Assembly (NCBI GenBank): GCA_003225365.1
Contig: QHZN01000091.1
Span: 1-46,892 of the forward strand
Source of the DNA: Acidobacteriota bacterium
GTDB taxonomy: Bacteria; Acidobacteriota; Terriglobia; UBA7540
Direction of reading: 5' to 3'
DNA length: 46,892 nt
In this document: positions 1 through 8,360 of the stretch, in pieces
Layout: each line of letters starts with the position of its first letter
How positions within the stretch are numbered: the stretch's first letter is position 1
The notes under the pieces: model-generated
The model's input: only the letters and a program-made list of their open reading frames with translations
What the model was told of the DNA's origin: nothing
Databases searched by the model: none
Made by a program: the position numbers and the translations under genes

Positions 1-1
1 C

Positions 2-148
2 ACCGACCAGGTCATTCGATACTTCGATCCGGCGATTGAAGTCATCAAGGTGGGATTGAACCAGACGTGGCGGAAAGGCATTCAAGTGCTGTTTCGAAGG
101 CGGGGCGGCCGCGACGCGGCAGCCGACTCGCGGGCGGATCGCTTATGA
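2..148 (+). CDS. C-terminal end of an unidentified protein (5' end outside window)
   Basis: An open frame enters the window from the left and stops with TGA at 146-148, giving 48 residues that begin TDQVIRYFDPAIEV and end with an Arg-rich stretch. The Arg/Ala-rich tail looks like a disordered C-terminus. I do not recognise the family. The stop overlaps an ATG at 145 as ATGA, so the following short frame could be translationally coupled. The frame could also be spurious because only its tail is visible. Confidence 0.4.
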   Translation, partial: TDQVIRYFDPAIEVIKVGLNQTWRKGIQVLFRRRGGRDAAADSRADRL

Positions 149-303
149 GCGCATTCGAGGAGCTACGGCGGGCCGAAAAACCAAATCTGCCGCCCAAGTG
201 GGACGGATTCAAGCGTCGAGCACAGCTCGACACTACAGTTAGGCCGCGCGGCATCGGCGCCGGGGCTGTCATAAGGCCTTTTCGGAATCGAGGAGCAGTG
301 TGA
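145..303 (+). CDS. possible 52-residue hypothetical protein coupled to the upstream frame
   Basis: The ATG at 145 overlaps the previous stop (ATGA) and the frame runs 52 codons (start MSAFEELRRAEKPNLPPKWD) to TGA at 301-303. The N-terminal half has a plausible protein composition, but the C-terminal half is Arg/Gly-rich. The last 35 bases run antisense into the end of dtd. No domain is recognised. The ATGA junction is the only argument for a real gene; it may be chance. Confidence 0.25.
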   Translation: MSAFEELRRAEKPNLPPKWDGFKRRAQLDTTVRPRGIGAGAVIRPFRNRGAV

Positions 304-718
304 CCGGCCCGTCGTTGACCAACTCGACTTCCATCTTGGCCTGGAATTGGCCGGTTTCCACATGGACTCCGAAGGCGCGGAGCGCGGCGAGGAAGGACTC
401 GTAAAGCGGCTCGGCGACCCCGGGCGTGGCGGCGCGGTCGAAACTGGGCCGGCGGCCTTTGCGGCAATCCCCGTAGAGCGTGAATTGAGAGATGCAGAGG
501 ACGCCGCCGCTGGTTTCAAGCACGGAGCGGTCCATGCGGCCCGCGTCGTTGTCAAAGATACGCAGATGAACGATCTTATCGGCGAGAGCGCGGCCGGCCT
601 CGGGCGAATCCCCCGCCCCCACGGCCACGAGCACTACGAGCCCCGGCCCGATTCTTCCGACGGCTTTGCCTTCCACACGGACTTCCGCGCGGCTCACGCG
701 TTGGACGACAGCTCGCAT
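269..718 (-). CDS. dtd: D-aminoacyl-tRNA deacylase
   Basis: A 149-residue protein of full family length. It hydrolyses the ester bond between a D-amino acid (and glycine on tRNA-Ala) and its tRNA, acting as a cytosolic proofreading enzyme downstream of aminoacyl-tRNA synthetases. The sequence opens MRAVVQRVSRAEV, the standard DTD N-terminus. It carries the SQFTLYGD motif at residues 77-84 and NDGPVT at 135-140, which contains the cross-subunit Gly-Pro element that excludes L-amino acids. The C-terminus is slightly shorter than in many homologues. It is divergent from the PilZ genes to its right and appears monocistronic. Confidence 0.96.
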   Translation of the reverse strand: MRAVVQRVSRAEVRVEGKAVGRIGPGLVVLVAVGAGDSPEAGRALADKIVHLRIFDNDAGRMDRSVLETSGGVLCISQFTLYGDCRKGRRPSFDRAATPGVAEPLYESFLAALRAFGVHVETGQFQAKMEVELVNDGPVTLLLDSEKAL

Positions 719-882
719 CGCGAGTCGAAGTGTAACCCAATGCTGCCCCAGTATCGCTGGGGCCCCCCCTCGAGGTTCCGGAAAGCGGCACCCAGCGAAT
801 GGCTATGCTAAAATAGTCTGGCTCTTGACCGGAGCTGTGATCGCTTGAACCCTGGCAGGGTGCTCAAGACCTATTCCGCCGT

Positions 883-994
883 GTCAATCTGAGCGGAGCG
901 CTTGGCTCTTCGTCGAATCCGTGCCTTGCGAAATCCCTCCTCCATCGGCTGGTCCGCCAGTTGAGGGATCGTCTGAGGGACTTCTCAGGATGAC
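883..994. repeat. degenerate long-range inverted repeat of an interspersed type
   Basis: In the dtd/PilZ divergent gap, GTCAATCTGAG (883-893) and CTCAGGATGAC (984-994) are inverted copies with two mismatches. The left arm continues CGGAGCG. From memory, GTCATCCTGAGCG-like sequence is a frequent interspersed element in acidobacterial and related genomes, so this looks like an eroded copy. I see no gene in 719-1048. Confidence 0.4.
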
Positions 995-1048
995 CGGCGC
1001 GGAAGGTTACTCGGCACCCCCAGGAATTGGACGAGACCCTGGTGAGAC

Positions 1049-1372
1049 ATGCCTTCCGCGTCTGATACTCCTCCCTTGCGGAGGAGTATCCGCATCCAAC
1101 TTCGAATCCCCGTCCTAATCTCCGGAACGCTCGCGGATGGGAAGCGGTTCTTGAAGGAGGTGCATGTTCTGTCAGTCAGCAAATTCGGCGCCCGAATCAA
1201 AGCCGACGTCAAGCTGAGCGTGGGAGCGGAAGTCCGAGTCGAGACCAAACAGAAGGCCGGTGCGACGTTCCGAGTCGTCTGGGTGGGCCTCGAAGGAACG
1301 CCCCGGGCAGGAGAAATAGGCCTTGAATACGTGAAGATGTCAAACTTGCTGGGTATTTCGTTCCCCCAGTAA
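1049..1372 (+). CDS. PilZ-domain protein (degenerate)
   Basis: A 107-residue protein that is essentially one PilZ beta barrel. PilZ domains normally bind c-di-GMP and change the output of a partner or of motility and surface machinery. The N-terminal Arg-rich segment RRSIRIQLRIPVLISG matches the RxxxR side of the binding site. The second motif, normally (D/N)xSxxG, reads SVSKFG here, so the Asp/Asn is missing and c-di-GMP binding is uncertain. A second PilZ protein starts 46 bases downstream on the same strand, so the two are probably co-transcribed. Confidence 0.8.
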   Translation: MPSASDTPPLRRSIRIQLRIPVLISGTLADGKRFLKEVHVLSVSKFGARIKADVKLSVGAEVRVETKQKAGATFRVVWVGLEGTPRAGEIGLEYVKMSNLLGISFPQ

Positions 1373-1417
1373 CGGCCCAAGGCCAGACCTGGCCGTCGTT
1401 CGGAGGATTCGCCCGTC

Positions 1418-2326
1418 TTGAGCGACCCGACCAAGCAACGCCGCAGTGGCCGAGTGGAGATGGCCTTGCCCTTGCGACTGCGGGGCTTGTCCAGCGAGAC
1501 CAAGTTCTTCGACGAGTTAGCCGAAACCATGCTCATCAGTAAGAACGGCTTTATGACGCGCATCCGCGCGCACGTGGACCTTGAAACCGAGGTTCTCGTC
1601 ACGAGCCTCTCGAACAACCGCACCGGAACGTTCCGGGCGGCCTGGATTCGCGACTCAGATTGCGATGGGTTATACAACCTGGGCCTTGAATTGATCGAGG
1701 GGGAAGAGGACCTGTGGGGAGTCCATTTTCCCGCTCCTGAGGGCGGCGAAGACGAGGTCGCGGCCAAGGTGTGGCTCGTCTGCCGCCGCTGCCGGCAAAA
1801 GCTTCTGACCGCGGTCCCTGAAGCTGAATATGGCAGCCTCACCGAAGGGTTCCTCATCGCCCGGAATTGCGTGCGGTGCAAGGCGACCACCACTTGGGAA
1901 TTCACCGAAAAAGACGCCATCAACCCCGCAGGTGAAACAAGCGAGCCAGCAATTTCGCCCCCACCGAGCGGTGCCCCTGCTCAAAATGCGGCGGACCAGG
2001 ATTTGCGAAAGAAGGGCCGCGCGCCCCTCCAGATGCGCATCAAGGTGACGCGCCACAAGCACGGAATTGAAATCGAAGACGTTTGTGAGACGCTCAAAGT
2101 CTCGCGCAACGGAGCTTTATTCCTGACCTCTCAGCACTATGATGCGGGCGAACCCGTTCGAGTGGTGATGCCCTATAGAGAAGGGGAGATGGCGATTCCC
2201 GTCCCCGCGCGCGTCGTTCGGACGGGGGTCGCCAAGAATTCGTTCCTCCGCGCGGTGGCGGTGAATCTAGAAAAGGAGCTGCGGGGCGAACGGGGAGCCA
2301 GCGCTCCCTCCGACCGAAAGGGGTGA
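1418..2326 (+). CDS. PilZ / zinc-ribbon / PilZ three-part protein
   Basis: 302 residues from a TTG start at 1418 (no nearer ATG fits the domain start). Residues about 7-105 form a PilZ-like domain beginning RRSGRVEMALPLRLRG. Residues about 120-165 contain two CxxC knuckles (CRRC and CVRC), a rubredoxin/zinc-ribbon-like metal site. A disordered Pro/Ala/Ser linker follows, then a second PilZ-like domain from about 205 with SRNGALF. Both PilZ domains have lost the Asp/Asn of the (D/N)xSxxG motif (LISKNG and KVSRNG). The role is unknown; tandem degenerate PilZ domains around a metal ribbon suggest an adaptor. Its stop overlaps the next start as GTGA. Confidence 0.78.
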   Translation: MSDPTKQRRSGRVEMALPLRLRGLSSETKFFDELAETMLISKNGFMTRIRAHVDLETEVLVTSLSNNRTGTFRAAWIRDSDCDGLYNLGLELIEGEEDLWGVHFPAPEGGEDEVAAKVWLVCRRCRQKLLTAVPEAEYGSLTEGFLIARNCVRCKATTTWEFTEKDAINPAGETSEPAISPPPSGAPAQNAADQDLRKKGRAPLQMRIKVTRHKHGIEIEDVCETLKVSRNGALFLTSQHYDAGEPVRVVMPYREGEMAIPVPARVVRTGVAKNSFLRAVAVNLEKELRGERGASAPSDRKG

Positions 2327-2706
2327 CCATAATGTGCAAGCGATATGAGATTCGACCGACCAAGCGCAGGTTGATCCTACTCGGCTGGATCCTTGCGGCG
2401 GCAGTAATTTTCGTCAACGTCGAGGCCGTTCAAGGCATGCCTCAGGAATCGAACTTCACTCTGGAAGGAAAGATCACCGAGAAGTCTGCCGGGAAACTGA
2501 CCCTCTCCACGACCGACAACATCATCTTCCACGTGCGCTACGACGACAAAACCGAAATCAAGCGCGCCGATGGCAGCGCGGGCTCGGGCGCCGACCTGAA
2601 GGTCGGCCAGACCGTCTCCGTGGTGGGCGAACTCGCCGAGACTGGGGAGATCATCGCCAAGAAAATCGAGATCGAAAAACCAGTTTCCTCAAAGGACCAT
2701 TCCTAA
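2323..2706 (+). CDS. small exported protein with a DUF5666-like OB-type fold
   Basis: 127 residues from GTG 2323, which overlaps the upstream TGA (GTGA). An ATG at 2332 is the alternative start. Residues about 15-38 form a hydrophobic segment typical of a signal peptide or N-terminal anchor, followed by a beta-rich domain with LEGKITEKSAGKLTLSTTD, then KVGQTVSVVGELAETGEIIAKKIEIE. That pattern is typical of the DUF5666 family of periplasmic proteins with unknown function. Coupling to the double-PilZ gene suggests a shared output at the envelope, which is inference. Confidence 0.7.
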   Translation: MTIMCKRYEIRPTKRRLILLGWILAAAVIFVNVEAVQGMPQESNFTLEGKITEKSAGKLTLSTTDNIIFHVRYDDKTEIKRADGSAGSGADLKVGQTVSVVGELAETGEIIAKKIEIEKPVSSKDHS

Positions 2707-2742
2707 CGGAAGACCGCCTCCAAGCGCGAATCGAACGGCCGA

Positions 2743-3651
2743 TTACTTAACTGATTTGGCTCGCTTTTCAGCATCAAGTGCTGCGGCTTCATCCCCGCTT
2801 TGGCGGAGCAGCTTTGCGTACTCCTGAAGAACAATCTTCATCGTATTTGCGGTGCCCACCTTGAGCCGGTCCGAGCGGGCGTGGGCGCGCGCAAGCTCCA
2901 GTGTTTTGATAGAGCGCCCGTAATACTCCCGCGCCCCCTTCAGATCCCCATTCGCGTATAGCCCCAAGCCTAAAGCGTGATATGCGCGCCCCAACTCGGC
3001 GTCGTCCGAACGCAGGGTCTTTTCAGCCAAAGGCAACTCGCGCTTGAAATATTCGAGTGATTCCGGCAATTTCCGCAGGTCAAATAAAGTGTAGCCAAGG
3101 ACTTCGTAGGAATCAATTCGCTTGAGCGCAGGAGCGGCGGCGAGCTTTTCGGCCAAGTCCACGGCGGCCCTGCACGGCGCTTCCGCCTTCTGATACTCTT
3201 GAGCCTTGAATAAATCGTGGCACTCTTCATCCTGCTCAAAGTAGTGTGCGATAGTCGCCTTTTCCTCCCTTGCGCTGGAGAGGGCGCCGCCCAACCAGAA
3301 CGGAACTTCGGCAGTCGTCGTAACCTCAACAGGATTTCCATCGGACACGAACGGTTTATACTTCCACTTCTTGACCGCATCCACGGCCGCCCCTACCAAC
3401 AGCGGATGGCCGCTCAACGCATTCGTCTCAGTAACCGACCCGTCTTTGGAGATACGGATCTTGATCACTACCAGACCTTGAATTCGTGCGAACTCGGCCG
3501 TCGGCGGGTACTTAGGCCCGACCCCTTTCATCAGGTGCTCTTGGGCCTCCGCCTGGGAAACGACGATTGGCTCCTGTGCGGTCGCGGCTCCGGCACCGAC
3601 ACTTCCGGCCAAGAGCACAACAGCGATGCCTATTGGATAGGTTCTGAGCAA
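2743..3651 (-). CDS. periplasmic TonB C-terminal-domain protein with TPR repeats
   Basis: 302 residues from a TTG start at 3651. A signal peptide covers about residues 1-25 and ends GAATAQ. Residues 45-120 match the energy-transducer TonB C-terminal domain (KYPPTAEFARIQGLVVIKIR, then VDAVKKWKYKPF). About 150-290 form helical TPR-type repeats (HALGLGLYANGDLKGAREYY). True TonB has an N-terminal membrane anchor and Pro-rich linker, and neither is present here, so this is not a classical energy transducer. It more likely uses the TonB-C fold as a periplasmic binding module with a TPR scaffold. Convergent with the gene to its left. Confidence 0.78.
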   Translation of the reverse strand: MLRTYPIGIAVVLLAGSVGAGAATAQEPIVVSQAEAQEHLMKGVGPKYPPTAEFARIQGLVVIKIRISKDGSVTETNALSGHPLLVGAAVDAVKKWKYKPFVSDGNPVEVTTTAEVPFWLGGALSSAREEKATIAHYFEQDEECHDLFKAQEYQKAEAPCRAAVDLAEKLAAAPALKRIDSYEVLGYTLFDLRKLPESLEYFKRELPLAEKTLRSDDAELGRAYHALGLGLYANGDLKGAREYYGRSIKTLELARAHARSDRLKVGTANTMKIVLQEYAKLLRQSGDEAAALDAEKRAKSVK

Positions 3652-3745
3652 TTATTCGCCCGCCTGGGTAAGCGACACCGTACTGCCTTTACCTGGAAAA
3701 GCGCCCCTGTCAAACCACGACCAGAAAAGCCGGCCCGTGGACATT

Positions 3746-4705
3746 CTACCCCGGAAGTGTGAGCTCTTTGCCCCTCCGCATTTCGAGCGCGCGGCGGTAG
3801 ACTTCGCCTGCCGCAGCGACGTCCCATAGGGCCAGGCCCGTGGATTTGAAAAGCGTGATCTCGTCTGCGCCCGACCGGCCCGGCCGTTTGCCCGCCACAA
3901 TGTCTTTGAGCTCGACGACGCCTCCCCAACCGCCGCGCAAAGCTGCTTCTCCTTGGATCAAGTCGCCCGCTTCGATTTTCGCTTGTTCGAGCGAATCCAC
4001 GGCGACGAGCGCGGCGCGCGCGAGCGTGCCATCGTCCACTTCGCGCCGCTCGGGCATGTTAGCTCCTATTGCATTGACGTGCGTTCCCGGCGGGAGCCAG
4101 TCGCCGCGGACGACCGGTACGGAAGCGTTGGTGGCCGTAATCACAACCTCGGCGAAACTTACTGCTTCTTCCGCGCTGGTAGCCGCGCGGACCGCGACGC
4201 CCAAGCAGCCCGCCATCTCGCGAGCGAATTCCGCCCTCCGGGCGGGGTCGCGACTATAAACTTTCACTTCAATGACTTTGCGCACTTTCGCGACCGCTTC
4301 GAGCTGCGTGCGGGCCTGGCGGCCGCTGCCCACCACGCCCACCCGCGAAGCCTCGGCGCGCGCCAGCCATTTCGTGGCGACGCCGCTCGCCGCGCCGGTC
4401 CGAATCCGTCCCAGGTGGTCGGCCTCAATCAAGGCCAGCCATTCCCCGGAGCCCGCATCGTAAAGCAACACCAAAAAGCGAAAACCGGACCGCGACACCG
4501 TGTATATTTTAACGCCGATCAGATTTTCTTCCTGCCACGCCGCCGCCATGTAGTGTAGCGACAGGCCGGGCAAGAAGATTCGTTGGCGCGGACGGTTGAG
4601 AGCCCCGCCGCGCGCCCAGGCCCGGAAGCTTTCCTCGACGCACTCTATGGCGCGATCCATGGGCAAAAGTTCACGCACGTCCGCTTCGGTCAGGTAAAGT
4701 GCCAT
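3746..4705 (-). CDS. ornithine cyclodeaminase / mu-crystallin family NAD(P)-dependent enzyme
   Basis: 319 residues, full length for the family. Members include ornithine cyclodeaminase, archaeal alanine dehydrogenase and ketimine reductases. Visible signatures: IGVKIYTV with the active-site Lys, GRIRTGAASGVA with the substrate-binding Arg, the Rossmann loop GVVGSGRQARTQLEA near residue 125, ATNASVPVV, and the VDSLEQAKIEAGDL segment. Substrate cannot be assigned from these motifs. It is the last gene of a minus-strand run and lies 60 bases after the creatininase-family gene, so joint transcription is likely. Confidence 0.88.
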   Translation of the reverse strand: MALYLTEADVRELLPMDRAIECVEESFRAWARGGALNRPRQRIFLPGLSLHYMAAAWQEENLIGVKIYTVSRSGFRFLVLLYDAGSGEWLALIEADHLGRIRTGAASGVATKWLARAEASRVGVVGSGRQARTQLEAVAKVRKVIEVKVYSRDPARRAEFAREMAGCLGVAVRAATSAEEAVSFAEVVITATNASVPVVRGDWLPPGTHVNAIGANMPERREVDDGTLARAALVAVDSLEQAKIEAGDLIQGEAALRGGWGGVVELKDIVAGKRPGRSGADEITLFKSTGLALWDVAAAGEVYRRALEMRRGKELTLPG

Positions 4706-4765
4706 GATTTTTTCGCCAGCTCCGAGCTGGATGGAGTTGGCGACGCTAGCCGCCGACCGGGCCCG

Positions 4766-5746
4766 TTAACGCCAGAGGCAGTAAATCAGGCCGAGTAGAA
4801 GGAGAATCGCCATGCCTCCAGCGACAAAGGGGAAGCCGGAGCGAAGGAAAGGGACCTTGTAGAGAACCGACGTCTGTTGCCATCGCTCATCGGGAGCGTC
4901 AAAGATGGGCTGCGCGATTTCCCATGCGGCGTCGGTCAAGACACGGGACGCCACTTCGCCGAGCTCCCGGCTCGACGGCGCAGGCGAGCCAATGTATCCG
5001 AGTTGGTTCCCGAGCCGCAACGGATAGTTGTGGCGCAGGCAATCGAAAAGCGGAAAGCGCATCGGGGGAAGGCGAGCAAATTCCGGCGAAACCAGCTCGG
5101 GGCGAATACGGAGAATCAGTGAGGTTTCCCAGAGCCCCGCGTGCGCGTCGCCTTCGAGGCCTTCGCGCTCCCCGGCCGTGAGCGGCCTCCCGAGGTTCGC
5201 TTCCAGGCGCTCGGTAAATCCTCCGCGCAAAACTTTCCAAAGAATCGGGCCGCTCAAAGAGAGCATGCGCACCGCGTAGCGGCGCGACACCGCGGCCGCG
5301 GCCTCCTCGAGCGCTACAATGTGGCGAGGCCCGCCGTGTCCGTTCATCAACAGTATGTAGCGAAACCCGTGGCGAGCCAGCGCCGCGCCGTAATCCACCG
5401 CAAGGTTGCGCACCGTCCGAGCCCGCGCCAGGAGCGTCCCTGGCTCATCAAACGCCGACGCCCCGAGCGGGACCGGCGGGCCGAGCAACACCGTCCAGCC
5501 GGGCTTTTCCGCGATGATCCGATTGGCCAATCGCTCGCTGAAAAACTCCGCGTCGAACATGTCCGTTCCCACCGGCAGATGGGGCCCGTGCTCTTCGAGG
5601 GGGCTTACGGAAAACATCACCGCCGTGCGCTCGCGGTCAAGCTCGCGCAGCCGGGTGAAGGTAAGCTCGGCGAGTCGAAAGACACCTCCCTCGCTCTCCC
5701 GCGTCTGCGGGGTGGGTGGCGGAATTTCAGCGCTGGAATCGAGCAT
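4766..5746 (-). CDS. creatininase-family amidohydrolase with C-terminal membrane anchor
   Basis: 326 residues from ATG 5746. This start is chosen because the open frame runs on to 5842 but would overlap the acyltransferase gene by 56 bases with non-conserved sequence. Family metal-binding motifs are intact: EEHGPHLPVGTD, LMNGHGGP and GDAHAGLWETS. The family hydrolyses creatinine, formamides in riboflavin/F420 or mycofactocin pathways, and related cyclic or linear amides. None of those partner genes is present, so the substrate is unknown. Unusually, the last 25 residues (SGFPFVAGGMAILLLLGLIY) form a transmembrane helix, so the enzyme is probably tail-anchored. Confidence 0.85.
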   Translation of the reverse strand: MLDSSAEIPPPTPQTRESEGGVFRLAELTFTRLRELDRERTAVMFSVSPLEEHGPHLPVGTDMFDAEFFSERLANRIIAEKPGWTVLLGPPVPLGASAFDEPGTLLARARTVRNLAVDYGAALARHGFRYILLMNGHGGPRHIVALEEAAAAVSRRYAVRMLSLSGPILWKVLRGGFTERLEANLGRPLTAGEREGLEGDAHAGLWETSLILRIRPELVSPEFARLPPMRFPLFDCLRHNYPLRLGNQLGYIGSPAPSSRELGEVASRVLTDAAWEIAQPIFDAPDERWQQTSVLYKVPFLRSGFPFVAGGMAILLLLGLIYCLWR

Positions 5747-5786
5747 GGGTGGAATGGAATACTCGAGCCGGCCAGGGATTGCCGGT

Positions 5787-7187
5787 TCAGTGAGCGACGC
5801 CCAGCACCTCCGCAAAAGCGTCTCGAGCCCGGTTGAGGTCACGGAGCCATCGGCGGCGCCTCGCCTCCAGGAGCGAGCGCGCGCGCGGGTTTAAGACCTT
5901 CCAGGCAAGCAACCGCGCTCGGTGGACGAGAAGCCATCTATAGCGCCAAAGATAAAGCCCCGCCACCGGCACCCCCAAAGCGTATACGCCCGCCACGGAC
6001 CGGCCCCACAGCCAATCGCAAACCAGGACTTGCGCGGCGAAAATAGTCAGGACGATGCCGGCGCGCTTAAGCCAGCGGCGCGGATTTTCAGCGGGTCTTT
6101 CGATTCGCAACAAGCCAGCCGTCCGGAGGGCGGCGAACGGGACGAAACAATTCAGAAGGCCAAAAACGGCCACCAGGGAACCAGTCACCGTCTCGATCCA
6201 AACGGCCGTCCGCTTCCACCTCGAGCTTATCCACGCCCCGCAGGCTTCGGTCTCGAGTTCGCGCAGCGAAAGGGTCCTCCGACGATTCCGGCATGAATCC
6301 AGTTCGCTCGCGAGCGCCACCAAGCGGCCCGGGTTGAATCGGTTTTCCTGCTCCGCCCACTCCACCAGAAACTCGCTCAGCGCGAAACCGTCGAGTTGCG
6401 GTTTGCGCTCGGTCGGCGCCACCGGCTCCGATTCGAGAATTTGCCGCAACACCTCTTCAAGGTCGGCGAGAAAAACCCGCAAGTTCGCGGGCCTCAACCG
6501 AAAGACGTTTCGTCGGAAGGACGAATCGAGGGCCTTGAGGAGGTCCTCAGCCTGCCAAGGGAGGCCCGCCGGGCGTTCCGCGCTGGCGGAATCGAGGCGG
6601 AGTGGCGGCTCAAGATGGATCACGACCTCCAAGGAATTGAGCGGCCCCTGCGGCATGAAAACGTGGACCGGGACAATGGCCGGGCGTCCCGCGTGCGCGG
6701 GATCGGCAAGCCGATTGTCCACCTCCACAGCCAGCCGAACCGCCCGCGCGCCGAACCGCGCTCCCCCTTCTCCCACCGATTTCTCAAGGTGCGCGAACGC
6801 CAGAAGTGTCCCGCCCGTCAATTGACGGGCGACCCGGCAGGCCTTTTCTAGGCTCGCTTCGCTCCCGTCATCTGGAATCAAGCCCAGCCCATTCCCAAGC
6901 AGCCTCCCCCACGCACCAGGAATAAATCGCGGGTCGAGAAGGCAACGAATAGTGCGGTCGAAGCCCACGATGAAAACCAAGGTATCGAGAAAGCTCGGAG
7001 GATGCCCGACGATTAAGACGACGGGGCCGGAAGCGGGCAAGCCGGCCTCGGCCCCAACCACGCGGACCGGGCCGTAAAATAGCCTGAACCAAACCCGAAG
7101 ACAGCCGCGAAGGAATCGGTACCCTCGCTTCAGCTCACCGGAGTCTTCACGAAATTCGATTTTTCCGGTGGAAGGCAACTGGTTCAT
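5787..7187 (-). CDS. PlsC-like glycerolipid acyltransferase with C-terminal membrane domain
   Basis: 466 residues. The N-terminal 230 residues resemble the 1-acylglycerol-3-phosphate acyltransferase fold: a VLIVGHPPSFLDTLVF block followed by a region ending GTLLAFAHLEKSVGEGG and IVPVHV. The catalytic His and Asp are separated by five residues (HPPSFLD), the HX5D spacing known in some glycerol-phosphate acyltransferases, instead of HX4D. The C-terminal 150 residues contain two hydrophobic stretches (TVTGSLVAVFGLLNCFVPFAAL and the VLTIFAAQVLV region). It probably acylates a lysolipid at the inner membrane. The start overlaps the upstream stop as ATGA, so it is coupled to the SH3-domain gene. 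Confidence 0.8.
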   Translation of the reverse strand: MNQLPSTGKIEFREDSGELKRGYRFLRGCLRVWFRLFYGPVRVVGAEAGLPASGPVVLIVGHPPSFLDTLVFIVGFDRTIRCLLDPRFIPGAWGRLLGNGLGLIPDDGSEASLEKACRVARQLTGGTLLAFAHLEKSVGEGGARFGARAVRLAVEVDNRLADPAHAGRPAIVPVHVFMPQGPLNSLEVVIHLEPPLRLDSASAERPAGLPWQAEDLLKALDSSFRRNVFRLRPANLRVFLADLEEVLRQILESEPVAPTERKPQLDGFALSEFLVEWAEQENRFNPGRLVALASELDSCRNRRRTLSLRELETEACGAWISSRWKRTAVWIETVTGSLVAVFGLLNCFVPFAALRTAGLLRIERPAENPRRWLKRAGIVLTIFAAQVLVCDWLWGRSVAGVYALGVPVAGLYLWRYRWLLVHRARLLAWKVLNPRARSLLEARRRRWLRDLNRARDAFAEVLGVAH

Positions 7188-8323
7188 CCCCGCCCCGCAA
7201 AGACTGGCTCCTTCGAAGGGACCCAGTCCGAGCGAGTGCCGCTGGGCGTCATCCTATCCCGCCCAACGCTGCGCGAGGCCTGCCGTTTATCGCGCCTTCC
7301 CCTCGGTGGTTTCTCAGGGGCCGACGGGAGGGCGTCGCTCTCCCAGCCATCCACGGTCCCGAGCACGCGAACCACCGTCCCGAGAAGCCCGTACACCTTT
7401 TGCAATTTCCGTCCGTTCTGATCCATTAGCCGCAAGCGAAAAACCGGCACTCCGTTCGAGATTCCCGTGACAATCGGAAAATACCCGTTCAGATTGCTCT
7501 CGACGTGGGCGATGACGTAATGGTGCCGCTTAGCCCACCAAGTCAGGACCCGTATGCGGTTGAAGTCGTCGTCCTGAGTCTCGTTGCGGTCGGCAAGCAC
7601 ATACTGAGGAATCCGGGCCCCGTTATCCTGGACGCGGTCGAGGACGAGCCAGGCGACCAGATTGACGTCCTGGGCGTAGGCGCCGATTTCTTCAGGGACC
7701 TTGAGGGAGACATAGCGGCCGATCAGCCAGCCCGCTTGGCCCTTCCGGCGCACCAAGTACCAGACATCGCGCTCGGGTTCTCGAGGGGTCTCCGCCTCAC
7801 CAGCGGCCTCCGTCGGCTTCTCGGAAAGCGCCGCAGGACGCGCGACGACCCTGCGCCCGACGACTTCCACGGGCTCGCCGGCGGCCAGGTTGCCCATGAT
7901 CCCAGCCTGTCGGGACGGACTGAGACGAAGCGCGCTGTCGGTGACTAGACTTCCGCTGGCCTGAGCCGGCACCCGCTCAACTTGCTTCAACAGACGCTCG
8001 CCCCCCGCGAAAGTCTCGGCGTCGAGCAAGTATTTCGACTCGACCCACCCCTCCCGCCCGCCCGCCGTCCGAGCCTTGGCCCAGTTCCGGGTGCGTGAAA
8101 AAACCTGGAGGCGCTCGCCGGAGTGAAGTTCTCCGATTTGGGCGCGGACTTCCGCCGGCGAGTCCATCAGGGGCAGTGTGGCGGGCAGGACGTAGCAGAC
8201 CTCCAGCACCGTGTGCGCAGGGCGATAGAACCAATAATAGTACGCTCCCCCGACGGCGGCTAAGAACACGAGAACCAGAAAGGCTTTCACAACTCTTCGA
8301 GTCCCTGGCGTCCCAAACGCCAC
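7184..8323 (-). CDS. membrane-anchored protein with two bacterial SH3 domains
   Basis: 379 residues from GTG 8323; a GTG at 8290 just before KAFLVLVFLAAVGG is an equally plausible start. One transmembrane helix lies near residues 13-33. Two SH3b repeats follow: about 48-100 (LHSGERLQVFSRTRNWAKAR, GWVESKYL) and about 125-215 (DSALRLSPSRQAGIMGNLAAGE, GWLIGRYV). The C-terminal 150 residues (VLADRNETQDDDFNRIRVLTW) are not recognised. SH3b domains usually bind peptidoglycan peptides, so a periplasmic wall-contact role is likely. The stop is coupled (ATGA) to the acyltransferase, and pfkA lies 37 bases upstream. Confidence 0.75.
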   Translation of the reverse strand: MAFGTPGTRRVVKAFLVLVFLAAVGGAYYYWFYRPAHTVLEVCYVLPATLPLMDSPAEVRAQIGELHSGERLQVFSRTRNWAKARTAGGREGWVESKYLLDAETFAGGERLLKQVERVPAQASGSLVTDSALRLSPSRQAGIMGNLAAGEPVEVVGRRVVARPAALSEKPTEAAGEAETPREPERDVWYLVRRKGQAGWLIGRYVSLKVPEEIGAYAQDVNLVAWLVLDRVQDNGARIPQYVLADRNETQDDDFNRIRVLTWWAKRHHYVIAHVESNLNGYFPIVTGISNGVPVFRLRLMDQNGRKLQKVYGLLGTVVRVLGTVDGWESDALPSAPEKPPRGRRDKRQASRSVGRDRMTPSGTRSDWVPSKEPVFAGRG

Positions 8324-8360
8324 GCGGGCAGCCCGCCAGCCGACGGGCGACCCGGTTGGA

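Noticed and set aside
985-1923. 312-residue minus-strand open frame opposite the PilZ genes
   Set aside because: It is a Ser/Arg/Thr-rich antisense translation. Both plus-strand PilZ genes have domain similarity and coupled junctions.
2743-3651. calling the TonB-C/TPR protein a true TonB
   Set aside because: It has a cleavable-type signal peptide, no membrane anchor or Pro-rich linker, and the TonB-C fold is N-terminal.
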